The notes below the pieces were generated by a model. The model was not told where the DNA came from and made no database searches. It saw nothing but the letters and a program-made list of their open reading frames with translations. Source: Symbioplanes lichenis (GTDB lineage: Bacteria; Actinomycetota; Actinomycetes; Mycobacteriales; Micromonosporaceae). Taken from it: a DNA stretch of 64,000 nt. The stretch lies in assembly GCF_030709675.1 (NCBI RefSeq), contig NZ_JAUZQD010000006.1:248001-312000 (forward strand), read 5' to 3'. Position numbers and translations under genes: made by a program. How positions within the stretch are numbered: the stretch's first letter is position 1; the number at the start of each line of letters is the position of its first letter. This document shows, in pieces, positions 17,004-25,271 of the stretch.

Positions 17004-18058
17004 TGACCGGTCAGGATCTTCACGTAGGCGTCGATCGCCTGCTCGTTCGACTTCGGGCCGCCGGCGCCCCAGACGCCGTCGGGGAAGGAGTAGGCGCGGC
17101 CCTCCTTGACGGCCGGCAGCGCCTTCCAGATCGGGCTCTTCTCCAGCTCCGGGACGTAGCTGTCCGGCACCTCCTCGCCGGCGTAGATGAGCATCGCGTC
17201 GCCGACGGCGGTCAGGCCCTCGATGTCGGTCTGCGCGAGCCCGTACGAGGGGTCGACCCCGCCGCTGCCGTAGCTCTTGTTGATCTCGTCGGTCCAGGCC
17301 GCGGTCAGCCCGAGCTGCTCGCCGATCTCGGTGAAGAGCGCACCCTTGCCGTACGGGCGGACGACGACGTTGCCGCCCTCGATCCAGCCGTCGAAGTGCA
17401 GGAAGCTCTTGGTCTTGAGGTTCACGCCGGCGACCTTCCGCTTCGCCTCGGCGAGGTGCTCGTCGAAGTGCTTCAGCAGCTGGTCGGCGCGTTCGGTACG
17501 ACCGGTGGCGGCGGCGATCGTCGAGAAGACCTTCTTCATGTTCGCGATCTGGCCCTTGGCATCGGCGCCGACGGTCGCGAGCACGGGGACGCCGCGCTTC
17601 TCGAGCTTGCCGAGCAACTCGTCGTCGGGCTGGTAGGCCTCCATGACGATGAGGTCGGGCTTGGTCGCGTACAGCGCGTCGAAGTCGGGCTCGCCGCGCT
17701 GGCCGGCGTCGGCCACGCTAGCGGGCAGCGTCTCCGCTTTCACGTAGGTGGCGTAGCCCTTGGGGTCGGCCGCCGCGACCGGCGTGATGCAGAGCGAGAG
17801 CAGGTCTTCGGTCTGCTGCCATTCCAGGACGGCGACGCGCTGCGCGGGCTTGGGCAGGTCGACCTTGCGGCCGAGGCCGTCGGTCAGTGACACCGGGCCC
17901 GTCGCGGTCGTCGTGGTGTCGTCGGCGCAGTTCTGCGACGCGGGGGCCGACGGGCCGCCGGCGGCGGGCTCCTCGACGTCCGTGGTGCCGCAGGCGGTGA
18001 GCGCCGCCGCGGCCAGGGCCAGCGTCGCCGCCGAGGCCGCGAGACGGGTGGTGATCAT
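17000..18058 (-). CDS. Iron-siderophore ABC transporter substrate-binding lipoprotein
   Basis: The 352-residue protein starts with a lipoprotein signal (MITTRLAASAATLALAAAALTAC, lipobox Cys23) and continues with a class III binding-protein fold. The features are GPVSLTDGLGRKVDLPKPAQRVAVLEW, then PDFDALYATKPDLIVMEAYQ, and a long spanning helix. It captures ferric siderophores outside the membrane and hands them to the fused permease. ATG at 18058 overlaps the ATPase stop by 4 bases and is the only start that gives a signal peptide. A longer frame upstream is inside the ATPase gene. Ligand identity is unknown. Confidence 0.94.
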   Translation of the reverse strand: MITTRLAASAATLALAAAALTACGTTDVEEPAAGGPSAPASQNCADDTTTTATGPVSLTDGLGRKVDLPKPAQRVAVLEWQQTEDLLSLCITPVAAADPKGYATYVKAETLPASVADAGQRGEPDFDALYATKPDLIVMEAYQPDDELLGKLEKRGVPVLATVGADAKGQIANMKKVFSTIAAATGRTERADQLLKHFDEHLAEAKRKVAGVNLKTKSFLHFDGWIEGGNVVVRPYGKGALFTEIGEQLGLTAAWTDEINKSYGSGGVDPSYGLAQTDIEGLTAVGDAMLIYAGEEVPDSYVPELEKSPIWKALPAVKEGRAYSFPDGVWGAGGPKSNEQAIDAYVKILTGQ

Positions 18059-18873
18059 GCTTCTCCTGAGATGACGTGACGGGCGGGGTGCCGCCCGACG
18101 GGGTCGATGCGCAACCGGCCCGTACGCGGGTCGATCGCGACCTCGACGGGCAGGTCGTAGACCGCGCTGAGGTGCTCGGCGGTGAGCACGTGGAGGGGGT
18201 CGCCGGCGGCGTGGACGCGGCCGGCGCTGAGCAGCACGAGCGTGTCGGCGACGCGGGCGGCGTGGTCGAGGTCGTGCAGCACGATGCCGACGGCGGCGCC
18301 GTGCTCCCCGGCCAGGTCGCGGACCAGGTCGAGGGTCTCGATCTGGTAGCGCATGTCGAGGTGGTTCGTCGGCTCGTCGAGCAGCACGACCCCGGTGTCC
18401 TGGGCCAGGCACGCGGCGAGCCACACACGCTGCATCTCGCCGCCGGAGAGCTCACCGACGGGGCGTCCGGCCTTGTCGCGTACGCCGGTCAGGGTCATCG
18501 CCCGGTCGACGGCGGCCCGGTCGGCGGGGCCGGGCCCGGCGAAGCGGCGCCGATGCGGGTGCCGCCCGAACGCGACGACCTCGCTCACCGTCAGCCCGTG
18601 CGGCGCCGGGCGGGACTGGGAGAAGAGGGTGACCTCCCGCGCGAAGTCCCGGGCGTTGAGCAGCGACACGGCCCGGTCCCCGAGCAGCACCTCGCCGCCG
18701 TCGACGCGGTGCAGCCGGGCGAGGGCGCGCAGCAGCGTGGACTTGCCGCTGCCGTTCGGGCCGATCAGCGCGGTGACGTGACCGGCGGCCAGCTCGACGG
18801 AGACGCCGTGGACGACGGCCGTCTTGCCGTAGCGCAGGACCAGCTGGTCGCCACGCAGGGACGTCGTCCGCAT
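18055..18873 (-). CDS. Iron-siderophore ABC transporter ATP-binding protein
   Basis: The 272-residue ATPase has Walker A GPNGSGKST near residue 39, the signature ELSGGEMQRVWLAA near 141, and Walker B GVVLLDEPTNHLDM near 163, followed by the H-loop (HDLDHAAR). This is the FecE/FepC type. It is the first gene of the uptake operon. The ATG at 18873 directly follows a GTG codon and either could start translation. The iron box lies 14-32 bases upstream of the start, so the operon is almost certainly repressed by an IdeR/DtxR-type regulator when iron is plentiful. Confidence 0.95.
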   Translation of the reverse strand: MRTTSLRGDQLVLRYGKTAVVHGVSVELAAGHVTALIGPNGSGKSTLLRALARLHRVDGGEVLLGDRAVSLLNARDFAREVTLFSQSRPAPHGLTVSEVVAFGRHPHRRRFAGPGPADRAAVDRAMTLTGVRDKAGRPVGELSGGEMQRVWLAACLAQDTGVVLLDEPTNHLDMRYQIETLDLVRDLAGEHGAAVGIVLHDLDHAARVADTLVLLSAGRVHAAGDPLHVLTAEHLSAVYDLPVEVAIDPRTGRLRIDPVGRHPARHVISGEA

Positions 18874-18886
18874 CACCGCTCCGAAG

Positions 18887-18905
18887 TTAGGGTTGCCTTG
18901 CCTTA
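18887..18905 (-). promoter_or_regulatory. IdeR/DtxR-type iron box upstream of the siderophore uptake operon
   Basis: The 19-base sequence TTAGGGTTGCCTTGCCTTA resembles the IdeR/DtxR consensus TTAGGTTAGGCTAACCTAA, matching at most positions including both outer TTAGG / CCTnA arms. It lies immediately upstream of the ATPase gene of a siderophore transporter, where such boxes are expected. Binding and metal response are inferred from the consensus. Confidence 0.75.
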
Positions 18906-18946
18906 CGGAGGCTAGGTGATGATCAAGTTTTTCCGCAATCCCGATG

Positions 18947-19765
18947 TCAGGACAGGCGATACGGGTTTCCGGACATCGAGCGCGCCGGTGTCACCTTCAT
19001 CACGCGACGGAAGGCGGCGATGAACGTGCTCGGTTGCGCGTAGCCGAGCCGCTCGGACACCTCCCGCACCTCCGCGCCCGCCGACAGCAGCGCCAGCGCC
19101 TCGTGCACGCGCAGCGCCTGCCGCCACTGGGCGAACGACAGCCCGGTCGCCTCGCGGAAGGCCCGGGTGATGGTGCGGTCGCTCGTACCCAGGAAAGCCG
19201 CCCATTCCAGCAGGCCGCGCTCGTCCGCGGGGTCCCGCAGCAGCGCCTCGGCGATCGGATCGATCCGGGCGTCGCCCGGCAGATCCAGCGCGAACTGCCG
19301 CTCCGAGGGCTCGAGCACGTCGAACACGACCGCCTCGGTCCGGGCCCGCGCCTCGGCGCTCAGGTCGTCGCGGGTGAGGCGGAGCAGCAACGACTCCAGC
19401 AGCGGGGTCACGGCGATCGAGGTCGGCCCGGCGAACTCGACGGGGGTGCGCTCGGGCGCGAAGAACGCGGCGTGCAGCTCGACGCCCGCCGTCAGCCGGC
19501 CGCCGTGGACCACCTCGGCGGGCACCCACAGGCCGAAGCCGGGCGGCACGGTGAAGATCCGGCTCCCGATCCGCGAGGTCAGCGTGCCGCCGCGCACCCA
19601 GACCAGCTCGTGCACGGGATGCGTGTGCGGCAGCCACTCCGTCGGCACCGCGAGCGGCCCGGACTCGGCCACGATCGCGCCCGCCGGGGCACCCGCCGGC
19701 ATCGGCTCACCGTTGAGCACGACCGTGCCGGGGTCGCGCCGCCATGTGCCAAGTCCGACGTCCAT
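18947..19765 (-). CDS. AraC-family transcriptional regulator
   Basis: The 272-residue protein has an N-terminal cupin-like sensor (HTHPVHELVWVRGGTLTSRIG and FTVPPGFGLWVPAEVVHGG, about residues 45-90). The C-terminal double helix-turn-helix follows (LGTSDRTITRAFREATGLSFAQWRQALRV, then VREVSERLGYAQPSTFIAAFRR). ATG at 19765 is the natural start for the family. The siderophore transport operon follows 73 bases downstream on the same strand, and similar AraC regulators often control siderophore genes. Whether this one does is inference. A divergent methyltransferase starts 55 bases away. Confidence 0.92.
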   Translation of the reverse strand: MDVGLGTWRRDPGTVVLNGEPMPAGAPAGAIVAESGPLAVPTEWLPHTHPVHELVWVRGGTLTSRIGSRIFTVPPGFGLWVPAEVVHGGRLTAGVELHAAFFAPERTPVEFAGPTSIAVTPLLESLLLRLTRDDLSAEARARTEAVVFDVLEPSERQFALDLPGDARIDPIAEALLRDPADERGLLEWAAFLGTSDRTITRAFREATGLSFAQWRQALRVHEALALLSAGAEVREVSERLGYAQPSTFIAAFRRVMKVTPARSMSGNPYRLS

Positions 19766-19820
19766 GGTCCCCAGCCTAAGAAGTCTAATGTGGACGCCAA
19801 AACGGCGGGAAGGGGCGACG

Positions 19821-20636
19821 ATGGACGAGGAGACGGCGCGGGCACTCGGGATCGACACGAGCGTCACGCATCCGGCGCGGCGCTACAACTATCTGCTCGG
19901 CGGCACCGACAATTTCGCGGCCGACCGTGAGTCCGGCGACATGATTCTGAAAGTGTTCCCGGAGGCACGCGTCTCGGCGCTGGAGAACAGGGCATTCCTG
20001 GTCCGGGCCGTCCAATATCTGGCGGCCGAGGCCGGGATCGACCAGTTCCTCGACATCGGGACCGGGCTGCCCACGGCCGACAACACGCACGAGATCGCGC
20101 AGCGGATCAACCCCGCGAGCCGGGTGGTCTACGTCGACAACGACCCGCTGATCGCCCATCACGCCAAAGCCCTGCTGACGAGTACGCCCGAGGGCCGCAC
20201 CCACTATCTCGAAGCCGACCTGCGCGACCCGGCCGGCATCCTGGAGCACCCGGAGGTCCGGGAGGTGCTGGACCTGGGCCGTCCGGTGGGGCTGGTGCTG
20301 CTGGCGGTGCTGCACTTCATCGAGGGCGACGCCCAGGCGACCGCGATCGTGCGACAGCTCCTCGACGCCCTGCCGTCCGGCAGCCATCTGGTCGTGACGC
20401 ATGTGACGCTCGACGCCTCGGCGCCCGAGGTCCGCGCGGCGTCCGACGCGATGCAGGCGTCCGGCAAGCTCGACGCCTGGCCGCGCACCCGGGAGCAGTT
20501 CGAGCGGTTCTTCGACGGCCTGGAGCTGGTGCCGCCCGGCATCGTGCTGCTCTCCGACTGGCGGCCGGCGCCCGGGGTGGAGCGGCCGCCCACGCCGGCG
20601 ATCGGTGGCTATGCGGCGGTGGGCCGCAAGCCGTGA
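19821..20636 (+). CDS. SAM-dependent methyltransferase, DUF574 family
   Basis: The 271-residue protein belongs to the actinobacterial DUF574 (Methyltransf_19) family. Seen: HPARRYNYLLGGTDNFAADR near residues 17-36, the SAM-binding glycine motif FLDIGTGLPTADNTHE near 74-89, and VVYVDNDPLI near 100. The length matches the family. Substrates are unknown; many actinomycetes carry dozens of paralogues. The ATG at 19821 follows GGAAGGGGCGACG, a good ribosome site. A paralogue with the same motifs lies at 61500-62327. Confidence 0.93.
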   Translation: MDEETARALGIDTSVTHPARRYNYLLGGTDNFAADRESGDMILKVFPEARVSALENRAFLVRAVQYLAAEAGIDQFLDIGTGLPTADNTHEIAQRINPASRVVYVDNDPLIAHHAKALLTSTPEGRTHYLEADLRDPAGILEHPEVREVLDLGRPVGLVLLAVLHFIEGDAQATAIVRQLLDALPSGSHLVVTHVTLDASAPEVRAASDAMQASGKLDAWPRTREQFERFFDGLELVPPGIVLLSDWRPAPGVERPPTPAIGGYAAVGRKP

Positions 20637-20643
20637 GCCTTTC

Positions 20644-20669
20644 GCCCGGAACGCTGCGGCGTTCCGGGC
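20644..20669. terminator. Bidirectional hairpin terminator between convergent genes
   Basis: Perfect 11-base arms (20644-20654 and 20659-20669) with a 4-base loop sit exactly between the convergent stops of the methyltransferase and zwf. There is no clear T-run on either side, which is common for actinobacterial terminators. Confidence 0.7.
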
Positions 20670-20680
20670 GGGACCCCGGC

Positions 20681-22042
20681 TCAGGCGGTCGGCTTGTGCC
20701 AGGGGCCGGCGAGCTGGTCGGCGGCCCCGGGCCCCCACGACCCTTCCTCGTACGGGTGCGGCTCGCTCGCCGAGTCCAGGACGGGCCCGACGATCCGCCA
20801 CTCCTGCGCGATCGTCTCCTCGTGGGCGAAGCGCAGGTGGCTGCCGTCCATCGCGTCGTCGAGCAGCCGCTCGTACGCCTCGCGGCGCGGGCCGAAGGCC
20901 TCGTCGAAGCCGGCCGACAGCGCCACGGGCGTCGTGACGACCTCGGCACCCGGCTGCTTGGCCTGCAGGCTCAGCGTGATGCCGTCCTTCTTGCCGAGGC
21001 GCAGGCGCAGCAGGTTGGGCTCGGGGTTCGTGGCCGGCACCAGGCTGTGCGACGGCGGCTTGAACTCGACGACGACCTCGGTCGCCGTGGCCGGCAGCAG
21101 CTTGCCCGTGCGCAGGTGGAACGGCACGCCGGCCCAGCGCGGGGTGTCGATGGCGAGCGTCGTGGCGACGTACGTCTCCGTGCGCGAGCCCTCGGCCACG
21201 CCCGGCTCGTCCCGGTAGCCCGCGTACTGGCCGAGCACCGTCGTCGCTGGGTCCATCGGCGCGGTCCGCTCGAGCACGGCGACCTCGGCCTCGCGGAAGC
21301 CCTCCGGCGACGCCGGCGGCTCCATCGCGAGCAGGGCGACGACCTGGAGGACGTGGTTCTGCAGGACGTCGCGGATCGCGCCGACCTTGTCGTAGAAGCC
21401 CGCCCGGCCCTGCGTGCCGAAGCTCTCGGCCAGCGTGACCTGCACGTTCGCGATGTGCTCGGCGCTCCAGAGCGGCTCGAGCACGCGGTTGCCGAAGCGC
21501 AGCGCCGCGATCCCCTCGACGGCCTCCTTGCCGAGGTAGTGGTCGATGCGGAAGATCCGGTCCGCCGCGAACGCGCCGTTCAGCGTGGCGGCCAGCTCGG
21601 CCGACGACGCCAGGTCGTGCCCGAACGGCTTCTCCACGACCACCCGGCCGCGCTCGGCCAGCCCGGCGCCGGCGATGCCGTGCACCACGGGCTCGAACAC
21701 CGCGGGCGGGATCGCCAGATAGAACAGCGGCGCCTTCGCGTCCTGCAGGGCTCCGGCCAGACGCTCGTACGTCTCCGGGGCGGCATAGTCGCCGGACAGC
21801 ATCCGGAACCGGGCGGCCAGCGCCTCGAAGGCGTCCTCGTCGATCGGGCGGCCCGTCTCCACGACGGCCTTGCGCGCGGCGGCGATCAGCTGCTGGTCGT
21901 CCCAGGGGGAACGGGCGACGCCGATCACCGGGCCGGTCAGCTTGTCGCGGCGGGCCAGCTCGTAGAGAGCCGGGAAGAGCTTCTTGGCGACGAGGTCGCC
22001 GGTGACGCCGAACAGCACCACCGCGTCGGAACGCGTGTCCAT
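20681..22042 (-). CDS. zwf: Glucose-6-phosphate dehydrogenase
   Basis: The 453-residue enzyme oxidises glucose 6-phosphate to 6-phosphogluconolactone with NAD(P)+, the entry to the pentose phosphate and Entner-Doudoroff routes. Visible motifs: FGVTGDLVAKKLFPALYEL at the N-terminus (coenzyme binding), VVVEKPFGHD near 139-148, and the substrate-binding RIDHYLGKE near 170. ATG at 22042 gives the family start; a GTG a few codons upstream is possible. It is not in the usual opcA/tal/gnd cluster but stands alone, so it may be a second, non-housekeeping copy. A KDPG aldolase gene lies 15 kb away. Confidence 0.95.
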   Translation of the reverse strand: MDTRSDAVVLFGVTGDLVAKKLFPALYELARRDKLTGPVIGVARSPWDDQQLIAAARKAVVETGRPIDEDAFEALAARFRMLSGDYAAPETYERLAGALQDAKAPLFYLAIPPAVFEPVVHGIAGAGLAERGRVVVEKPFGHDLASSAELAATLNGAFAADRIFRIDHYLGKEAVEGIAALRFGNRVLEPLWSAEHIANVQVTLAESFGTQGRAGFYDKVGAIRDVLQNHVLQVVALLAMEPPASPEGFREAEVAVLERTAPMDPATTVLGQYAGYRDEPGVAEGSRTETYVATTLAIDTPRWAGVPFHLRTGKLLPATATEVVVEFKPPSHSLVPATNPEPNLLRLRLGKKDGITLSLQAKQPGAEVVTTPVALSAGFDEAFGPRREAYERLLDDAMDGSHLRFAHEETIAQEWRIVGPVLDSASEPHPYEEGSWGPGAADQLAGPWHKPTA

Positions 22043-22181
22043 GGAACGGTCTTCTCTCACGCTTCGGATTTGTTCTTCTTCCCGCGTGAACCTAAAGGCG
22101 CCACCCGCTGATTCCACATACCGTCCCACCGTGATCTTGATTACGTCCGGGCGCGGAAAAGTGTCGTACCCCCGGCGCATC

Positions 22182-22952
22182 ATGACCGGTATGGCGCAGC
22201 CGGCTTCGCACTCCGGTCCTTTGTCCGCATCGGGATTTCCGCCGCCCGGGGCTCGTCGCGAGCTGCCCGGGGGCCGGCGCGAGTCGTCGGGCGGCCGGCG
22301 TGAGCAGCCCGGGGCCTCGCGGAGGCTGCCCGTGGGCCGCGGCGAGCAGCCGGGTGCCCGGCAGGAGTCGTCGGGCGGCCGGCACGAGCTGGCGGTGCAG
22401 GAGGCGCGGTCCCGGCTGGTGCCGCTCGCGCGGATGACCGGGCTGACCGGGCAAGTGACGGTGCTCACGGAGGGCGGCCGGGCGCTCGCGGCGCTGGTGC
22501 CGGTGGAGGCGCTCGACCGGCTCGACGCCGCGCGGCCGCCGAGTGCCGTCCCGGCGCAGCGGGTCGACGGGCGAGAGGAGGCTGCCCGGTGGCGGTCACG
22601 GGCCGAGGCGGCCGAAGCTGCGCTGGCCCAGCGGGCGGACGACGAGCGGGCGACGCAAGCCCGGCGGGCGGACGACGAGCGGGCGGCGGAGGCGCGGCGG
22701 CAGGCGGTGGCCGAGGGGTGGCAGCGCCGGCTGGAGACGTTGCGTGAGCAGCTTCGGGTGCAGCACCAGCGGCGCACCGAGGAGCTGGAGCGGGCGCTCG
22801 CGCAGGCGTGGGCGGTGGTCGACGAGCTGCGCCCGCCGGGCCGCGACCGGGCGCTCGACCAGCTTCGCGCCGAGCACCGCGCCCTGGCCGGCGACGGTCA
22901 CGACGATGCGCCCGGACAAGGTGGAGGTGAGCGGAGAGTGACCAGTTACTGA
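22182..22952 (+). CDS. Phd/YefM-like domain protein with repetitive N-terminus and coiled-coil tail, unknown function
   Basis: The 256-residue protein has three parts. Residues about 17-68 are a low-complexity repeat of GRRE/GGRRESSG-like units. Residues about 70-110 (ELAVQEARSRLVPLARMTG, then VTVLTEGGRALAALVPVEAL) resemble the Phd/YefM antitoxin fold. The rest is a highly charged coiled coil, including an 11-residue duplication (RADDERATQAR / RADDERAAEAR; DNA copies 22631-22652 and 22664-22685). No toxin gene lies next to it. Either ATG, at 22182 or 22191, could start it. It may be an orphan antitoxin-like scaffold, but function is unknown. Confidence 0.6.
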   Translation: MTGMAQPASHSGPLSASGFPPPGARRELPGGRRESSGGRREQPGASRRLPVGRGEQPGARQESSGGRHELAVQEARSRLVPLARMTGLTGQVTVLTEGGRALAALVPVEALDRLDAARPPSAVPAQRVDGREEAARWRSRAEAAEAALAQRADDERATQARRADDERAAEARRQAVAEGWQRRLETLREQLRVQHQRRTEELERALAQAWAVVDELRPPGRDRALDQLRAEHRALAGDGHDDAPGQGGGERRVTSY

Positions 22953-23033
22953 TCTTCCAAGTAAGCAGCTGCCCACCGGAACATTGCCGACTGCGTCACG
23001 GGGCGGTGGTGTTGATCGAGGGGGAGCGAGCAC

Positions 23034-24098
23034 GTGCGGAGTCCGGTAGGAATGTCGCCGGCGGACCTGGCAGGTCCCGGCCCGCGGCAGGCCGGCCAGG
23101 CCCGGGTCCCGGGCGTTGTCCCGGCGGCCACGGGTGAGCTGAGAGTCATGGTCCGGGCGCAGGACAAGGTGGACCTCGCCGGGGCCCGCGCCGTGCTCAC
23201 CGCCGCCGGGGCGACCGTGACCGAGCGCCCCGAGCGGGCCCAGGTCGCCGTCCTCGTCGTGGACTCCGACCCCGCGGCCGTCCTCGGCGACACCCCGGCC
23301 GGTCTCCCGGTGGTGATGGTCACACCCGAGCTGACCGCCGAACAGGCCGAGCCCGCCGCCCGCCGCCACGTCGTCATCGCCCTCCCCAAGGCGGCGGTCA
23401 CACCCCGCAGCCTGGGCGCCGGCGTGGCCGCCGCGGCTCGGAGCGCGGCCCGGCCCACCGCCTCCCAGCTCTACGCCCAATACCTCCACACCGTCGCCGA
23501 GGCCGACGCCCGCCGCCGGGCCCAGCCGCCCGTCCGCCCCGCAACACCACACCACCGGCCGACGACCAACCGCGCGACAGCCCTCCGAGGCACGGCCGCA
23601 CCCGGGTCCGCACCCGGCCCGACGACATCTGGCGCGGCGTCACCGGGTTCTGCCCGCGGCGCGGCGTCACCCGGCTCTGCGCGCGGCGCGGCGTCGCCGG
23701 GCTCTGCGCGCGGCGCGGCGTCGCCGGGCTTTGTGCGCGGCGCGGCTCTACCGGGAGCCTCGCGGGGAGCGGCTGCACCGGGAGCCTCGCGCGGAGCGGC
23801 TGCACCGGGAGCGCCGCGAAGCACCGCCCAGCCGGCGACCACCCGGCCGATGCTTCCGGCGCCCGCGCCCGCCGCCGGGTGGATGTCCCCGGGCGACATG
23901 CCGGCCTGCGAGCTGACCGAACGCGAGACCACCATCCTCCGCCACGTCGCCGACGGCCTGGACACCGAGGAAATCGCCGCCGAGCTCGGCTGCAGCCGCC
24001 GCACCGTCATCAAATGCGTCGGCGACGTCATGCACCGCTACGGCCTGCACAACCGCCCCCACGTCATCGCCTTCGCCATCCGCGCCGGCGCCCTCTGA
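23034..24098 (+). CDS. LuxR-type helix-turn-helix regulator with low-complexity linker
   Basis: The 354-residue protein ends in a clear LuxR/GerE helix-turn-helix (ELTERETTILRHVADGLD, EEIAAELGCSRRTVIKCVGDVMHRYGL, residues about 293-340). The N-terminal 35-150 region resembles a decayed receiver or alpha/beta domain (VDLAGARAVLTAAGATVTE, VAVLVVDSD) without an obvious phosphorylation site. Between them lies a linker with seven 9-residue repeats (GSARGAASP and variants). GTG at 23034 follows a GGGGGAG ribosome site. The target genes are unknown. The gene's stop lies within a tandem 28-base repeat. Confidence 0.8.
   Translation: MRSPVGMSPADLAGPGPRQAGQARVPGVVPAATGELRVMVRAQDKVDLAGARAVLTAAGATVTERPERAQVAVLVVDSDPAAVLGDTPAGLPVVMVTPELTAEQAEPAARRHVVIALPKAAVTPRSLGAGVAAAARSAARPTASQLYAQYLHTVAEADARRRAQPPVRPATPHHRPTTNRATALRGTAAPGSAPGPTTSGAASPGSARGAASPGSARGAASPGSARGAASPGFVRGAALPGASRGAAAPGASRGAAAPGAPRSTAQPATTRPMLPAPAPAAGWMSPGDMPACELTERETTILRHVADGLDTEEIAAELGCSRRTVIKCVGDVMHRYGLHNRPHVIAFAIRAGAL
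23646..23834 (+). repeat. Seven tandem 27-bp in-frame repeats in the LuxR-type gene
   Basis: The units encode GSARGAASP three times, then GFVRGAALP, GASRGAAAP twice and GAPRSTAQP. Adjacent units are nearly identical at DNA level, implying recent slippage or unequal exchange. The product is a flexible Ala/Gly/Pro linker with one Arg per unit. Confidence 0.9.
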
Positions 24099-24170
24099 CA
24101 AGCCCGGCCACGTCGGCGCCCTCTGACAAGCCCGGCCACGTCGGCGCCCTCTGACAAGCCCGGCCGCACC
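24087..24170. repeat. Three tandem 28-bp repeats spanning the stop codon of the LuxR-type gene
   Basis: Units at 24087-24114, 24115-24142 and 24143-24170 each carry GGCGCCCTCTGA, the last codons and stop of the gene, followed by CAAGCCCGGCC. The first two are identical and the third differs only at its end. The units abut directly, so this is not a CRISPR. The extra copies lie downstream of the functional stop. The following 145 bases up to the BON gene are GC-rich, with near-repeats of CCGGCCGCACCG and GCGGCGGGCTCAAGCGTCGGTGC. Confidence 0.9.
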
Positions 24171-24316
24171 GACAACGCGAGCCCGGCCGCACGGCGAATG
24201 CGATCCCGGCCGCACCGGCGGATGTGGGTCCGGCCGCACCGGGGATGCGAGGAGCGGGCCGGCGGCCGGCTCGAGCGGCGGCGGGCTCAAGCGTCGGTGC
24301 GACGGCGGCGGCGGGC

Positions 24317-24865
24317 TCAAGCGTCGGTGCGGCGGCGGCGCAGGAGGAGGTCGGCGATGCGGGCGATCACGCCCACGGCGACCAGGAGCACGAGTTCGCC
24401 GACCAGCTCGGCCAGCACGACGACGGCGGCCACCCCGAGGGCGATGCGCCGCAACATGCGCAGCACGCGGTGCGTGGGCAGCCCACGCAGCACGCCGGGC
24501 GGTGGCAGCCCAGGCAGCACGCCGGGCGGTGGCTCCGGGCGGGATCGGGTCTGGCCGGCGTCATGGTGATCCAGCGTGGCCAGGTGGGCGGCCAGCTCGC
24601 CGAACTGGGCCGCGTCGCGGGCGGGGCCGATCAGGAAGCCGGAGCGGACGACCAGGCCGTCGCACACGTCCCGCACGCCGGGGACCCGCCGGACGTGGCC
24701 GGTGACCACGTCGTGCAGGGCGGCGGTGTCGACCGTGCCGCCGAGGATGGCCACGCCGTGCTGGACCTGGACGCTGAGGTGCTGGCCGTGGAGGCGTTCG
24801 TCGGCGGCGAGGACCGCGGCGACCGTGCCGGTGAGGTGTCCGTCGCGGCCCGGCGGCGGCAGCAT
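24317..24865 (-). CDS. BON-domain membrane protein at the end of the Mrp operon
   Basis: The 182-residue product has an N-terminal BON-like domain (about residues 10-75: LTGTVAAVLAADERLHGQHLSVQVQHGV, GVRDVCDGLVV). A Pro-rich stretch follows with the near-repeat PPGVLPGLPPPGVLRGLP, then one or two hydrophobic helices near the C-terminus (RIALGVAAVVVLAELVGELVLLVAVGVIA), ending in Arg. BON domains bind membranes or ligands. Its ATG lies one base after the MrpG stop, so it is the last gene of the antiporter operon. A role in membrane or osmotic homeostasis is inferred from context only. Confidence 0.75.
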   Translation of the reverse strand: MLPPPGRDGHLTGTVAAVLAADERLHGQHLSVQVQHGVAILGGTVDTAALHDVVTGHVRRVPGVRDVCDGLVVRSGFLIGPARDAAQFGELAAHLATLDHHDAGQTRSRPEPPPGVLPGLPPPGVLRGLPTHRVLRMLRRIALGVAAVVVLAELVGELVLLVAVGVIARIADLLLRRRRTDA

Positions 24866-24866
24866 C

Positions 24867-25271
24867 TCAGCCCCGCCGGCCGGTTTCGGAAGCGCCGGCC
24901 CCGTCGGACTGGGAAGACCGGAGACCGGCGACCGGAGCGGAGCCGGACCGGCGCAGTTCGTCGGTGACCAGGAGGTCGTTGCGGCACTGACCGGCCCGGT
25001 ACGCCGCCCGGCCCACCATGTGCGCGGCCACCGGCGCGGTCGCCATCTGGAAGACCAGGACCAGCAGCAGCGTCGTGATGTCGACCAGCTCGCGCAGCCG
25101 CAGCGCGCACCCGATCAGCACCAGCAATAACCCCAGCACCTGCGGCTTCGTCGCCGCGTGCATGCGGGACAGCAGATCCGGGAAGCGCAGCAGCGCCACC
25201 CCGGCCGACAGGCTGAGCAGCGCGCCCGCCACGAGGCACGCCCACGCGACGGCGTCCAGCGCGGCGGTCAT
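24867..25271 (-). CDS. mrpG: Mrp Na+/H+ antiporter subunit G
   Basis: The 134-residue protein has three hydrophobic segments and the family block LLRFPDLLSRMHAATKPQVLG near residues 27-47. It is a small subunit of the multi-subunit cation/proton antiporter. A C-terminal soluble extension of about 30 residues (RRSGSAPVAGLRSSQSDGAG) is longer than usual. The start overlaps the mrpF stop by 4 bases. Confidence 0.93.
   Translation of the reverse strand: MTAALDAVAWACLVAGALLSLSAGVALLRFPDLLSRMHAATKPQVLGLLLVLIGCALRLRELVDITTLLLVLVFQMATAPVAAHMVGRAAYRAGQCRNDLLVTDELRRSGSAPVAGLRSSQSDGAGASETGRRG

Noticed and set aside
14568..17006. Very long open frame (812 codons) opposite the siderophore permease
   Set aside because: Its composition (Gly/Asp/Arg/Gln) is that of an antisense frame in GC-rich DNA, and the minus strand encodes a perfect double FecCD permease.
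24087..24170. Tandem 28-bp repeats as a possible CRISPR array
   Set aside because: The units abut directly with no spacers, and they copy the end of a coding gene.
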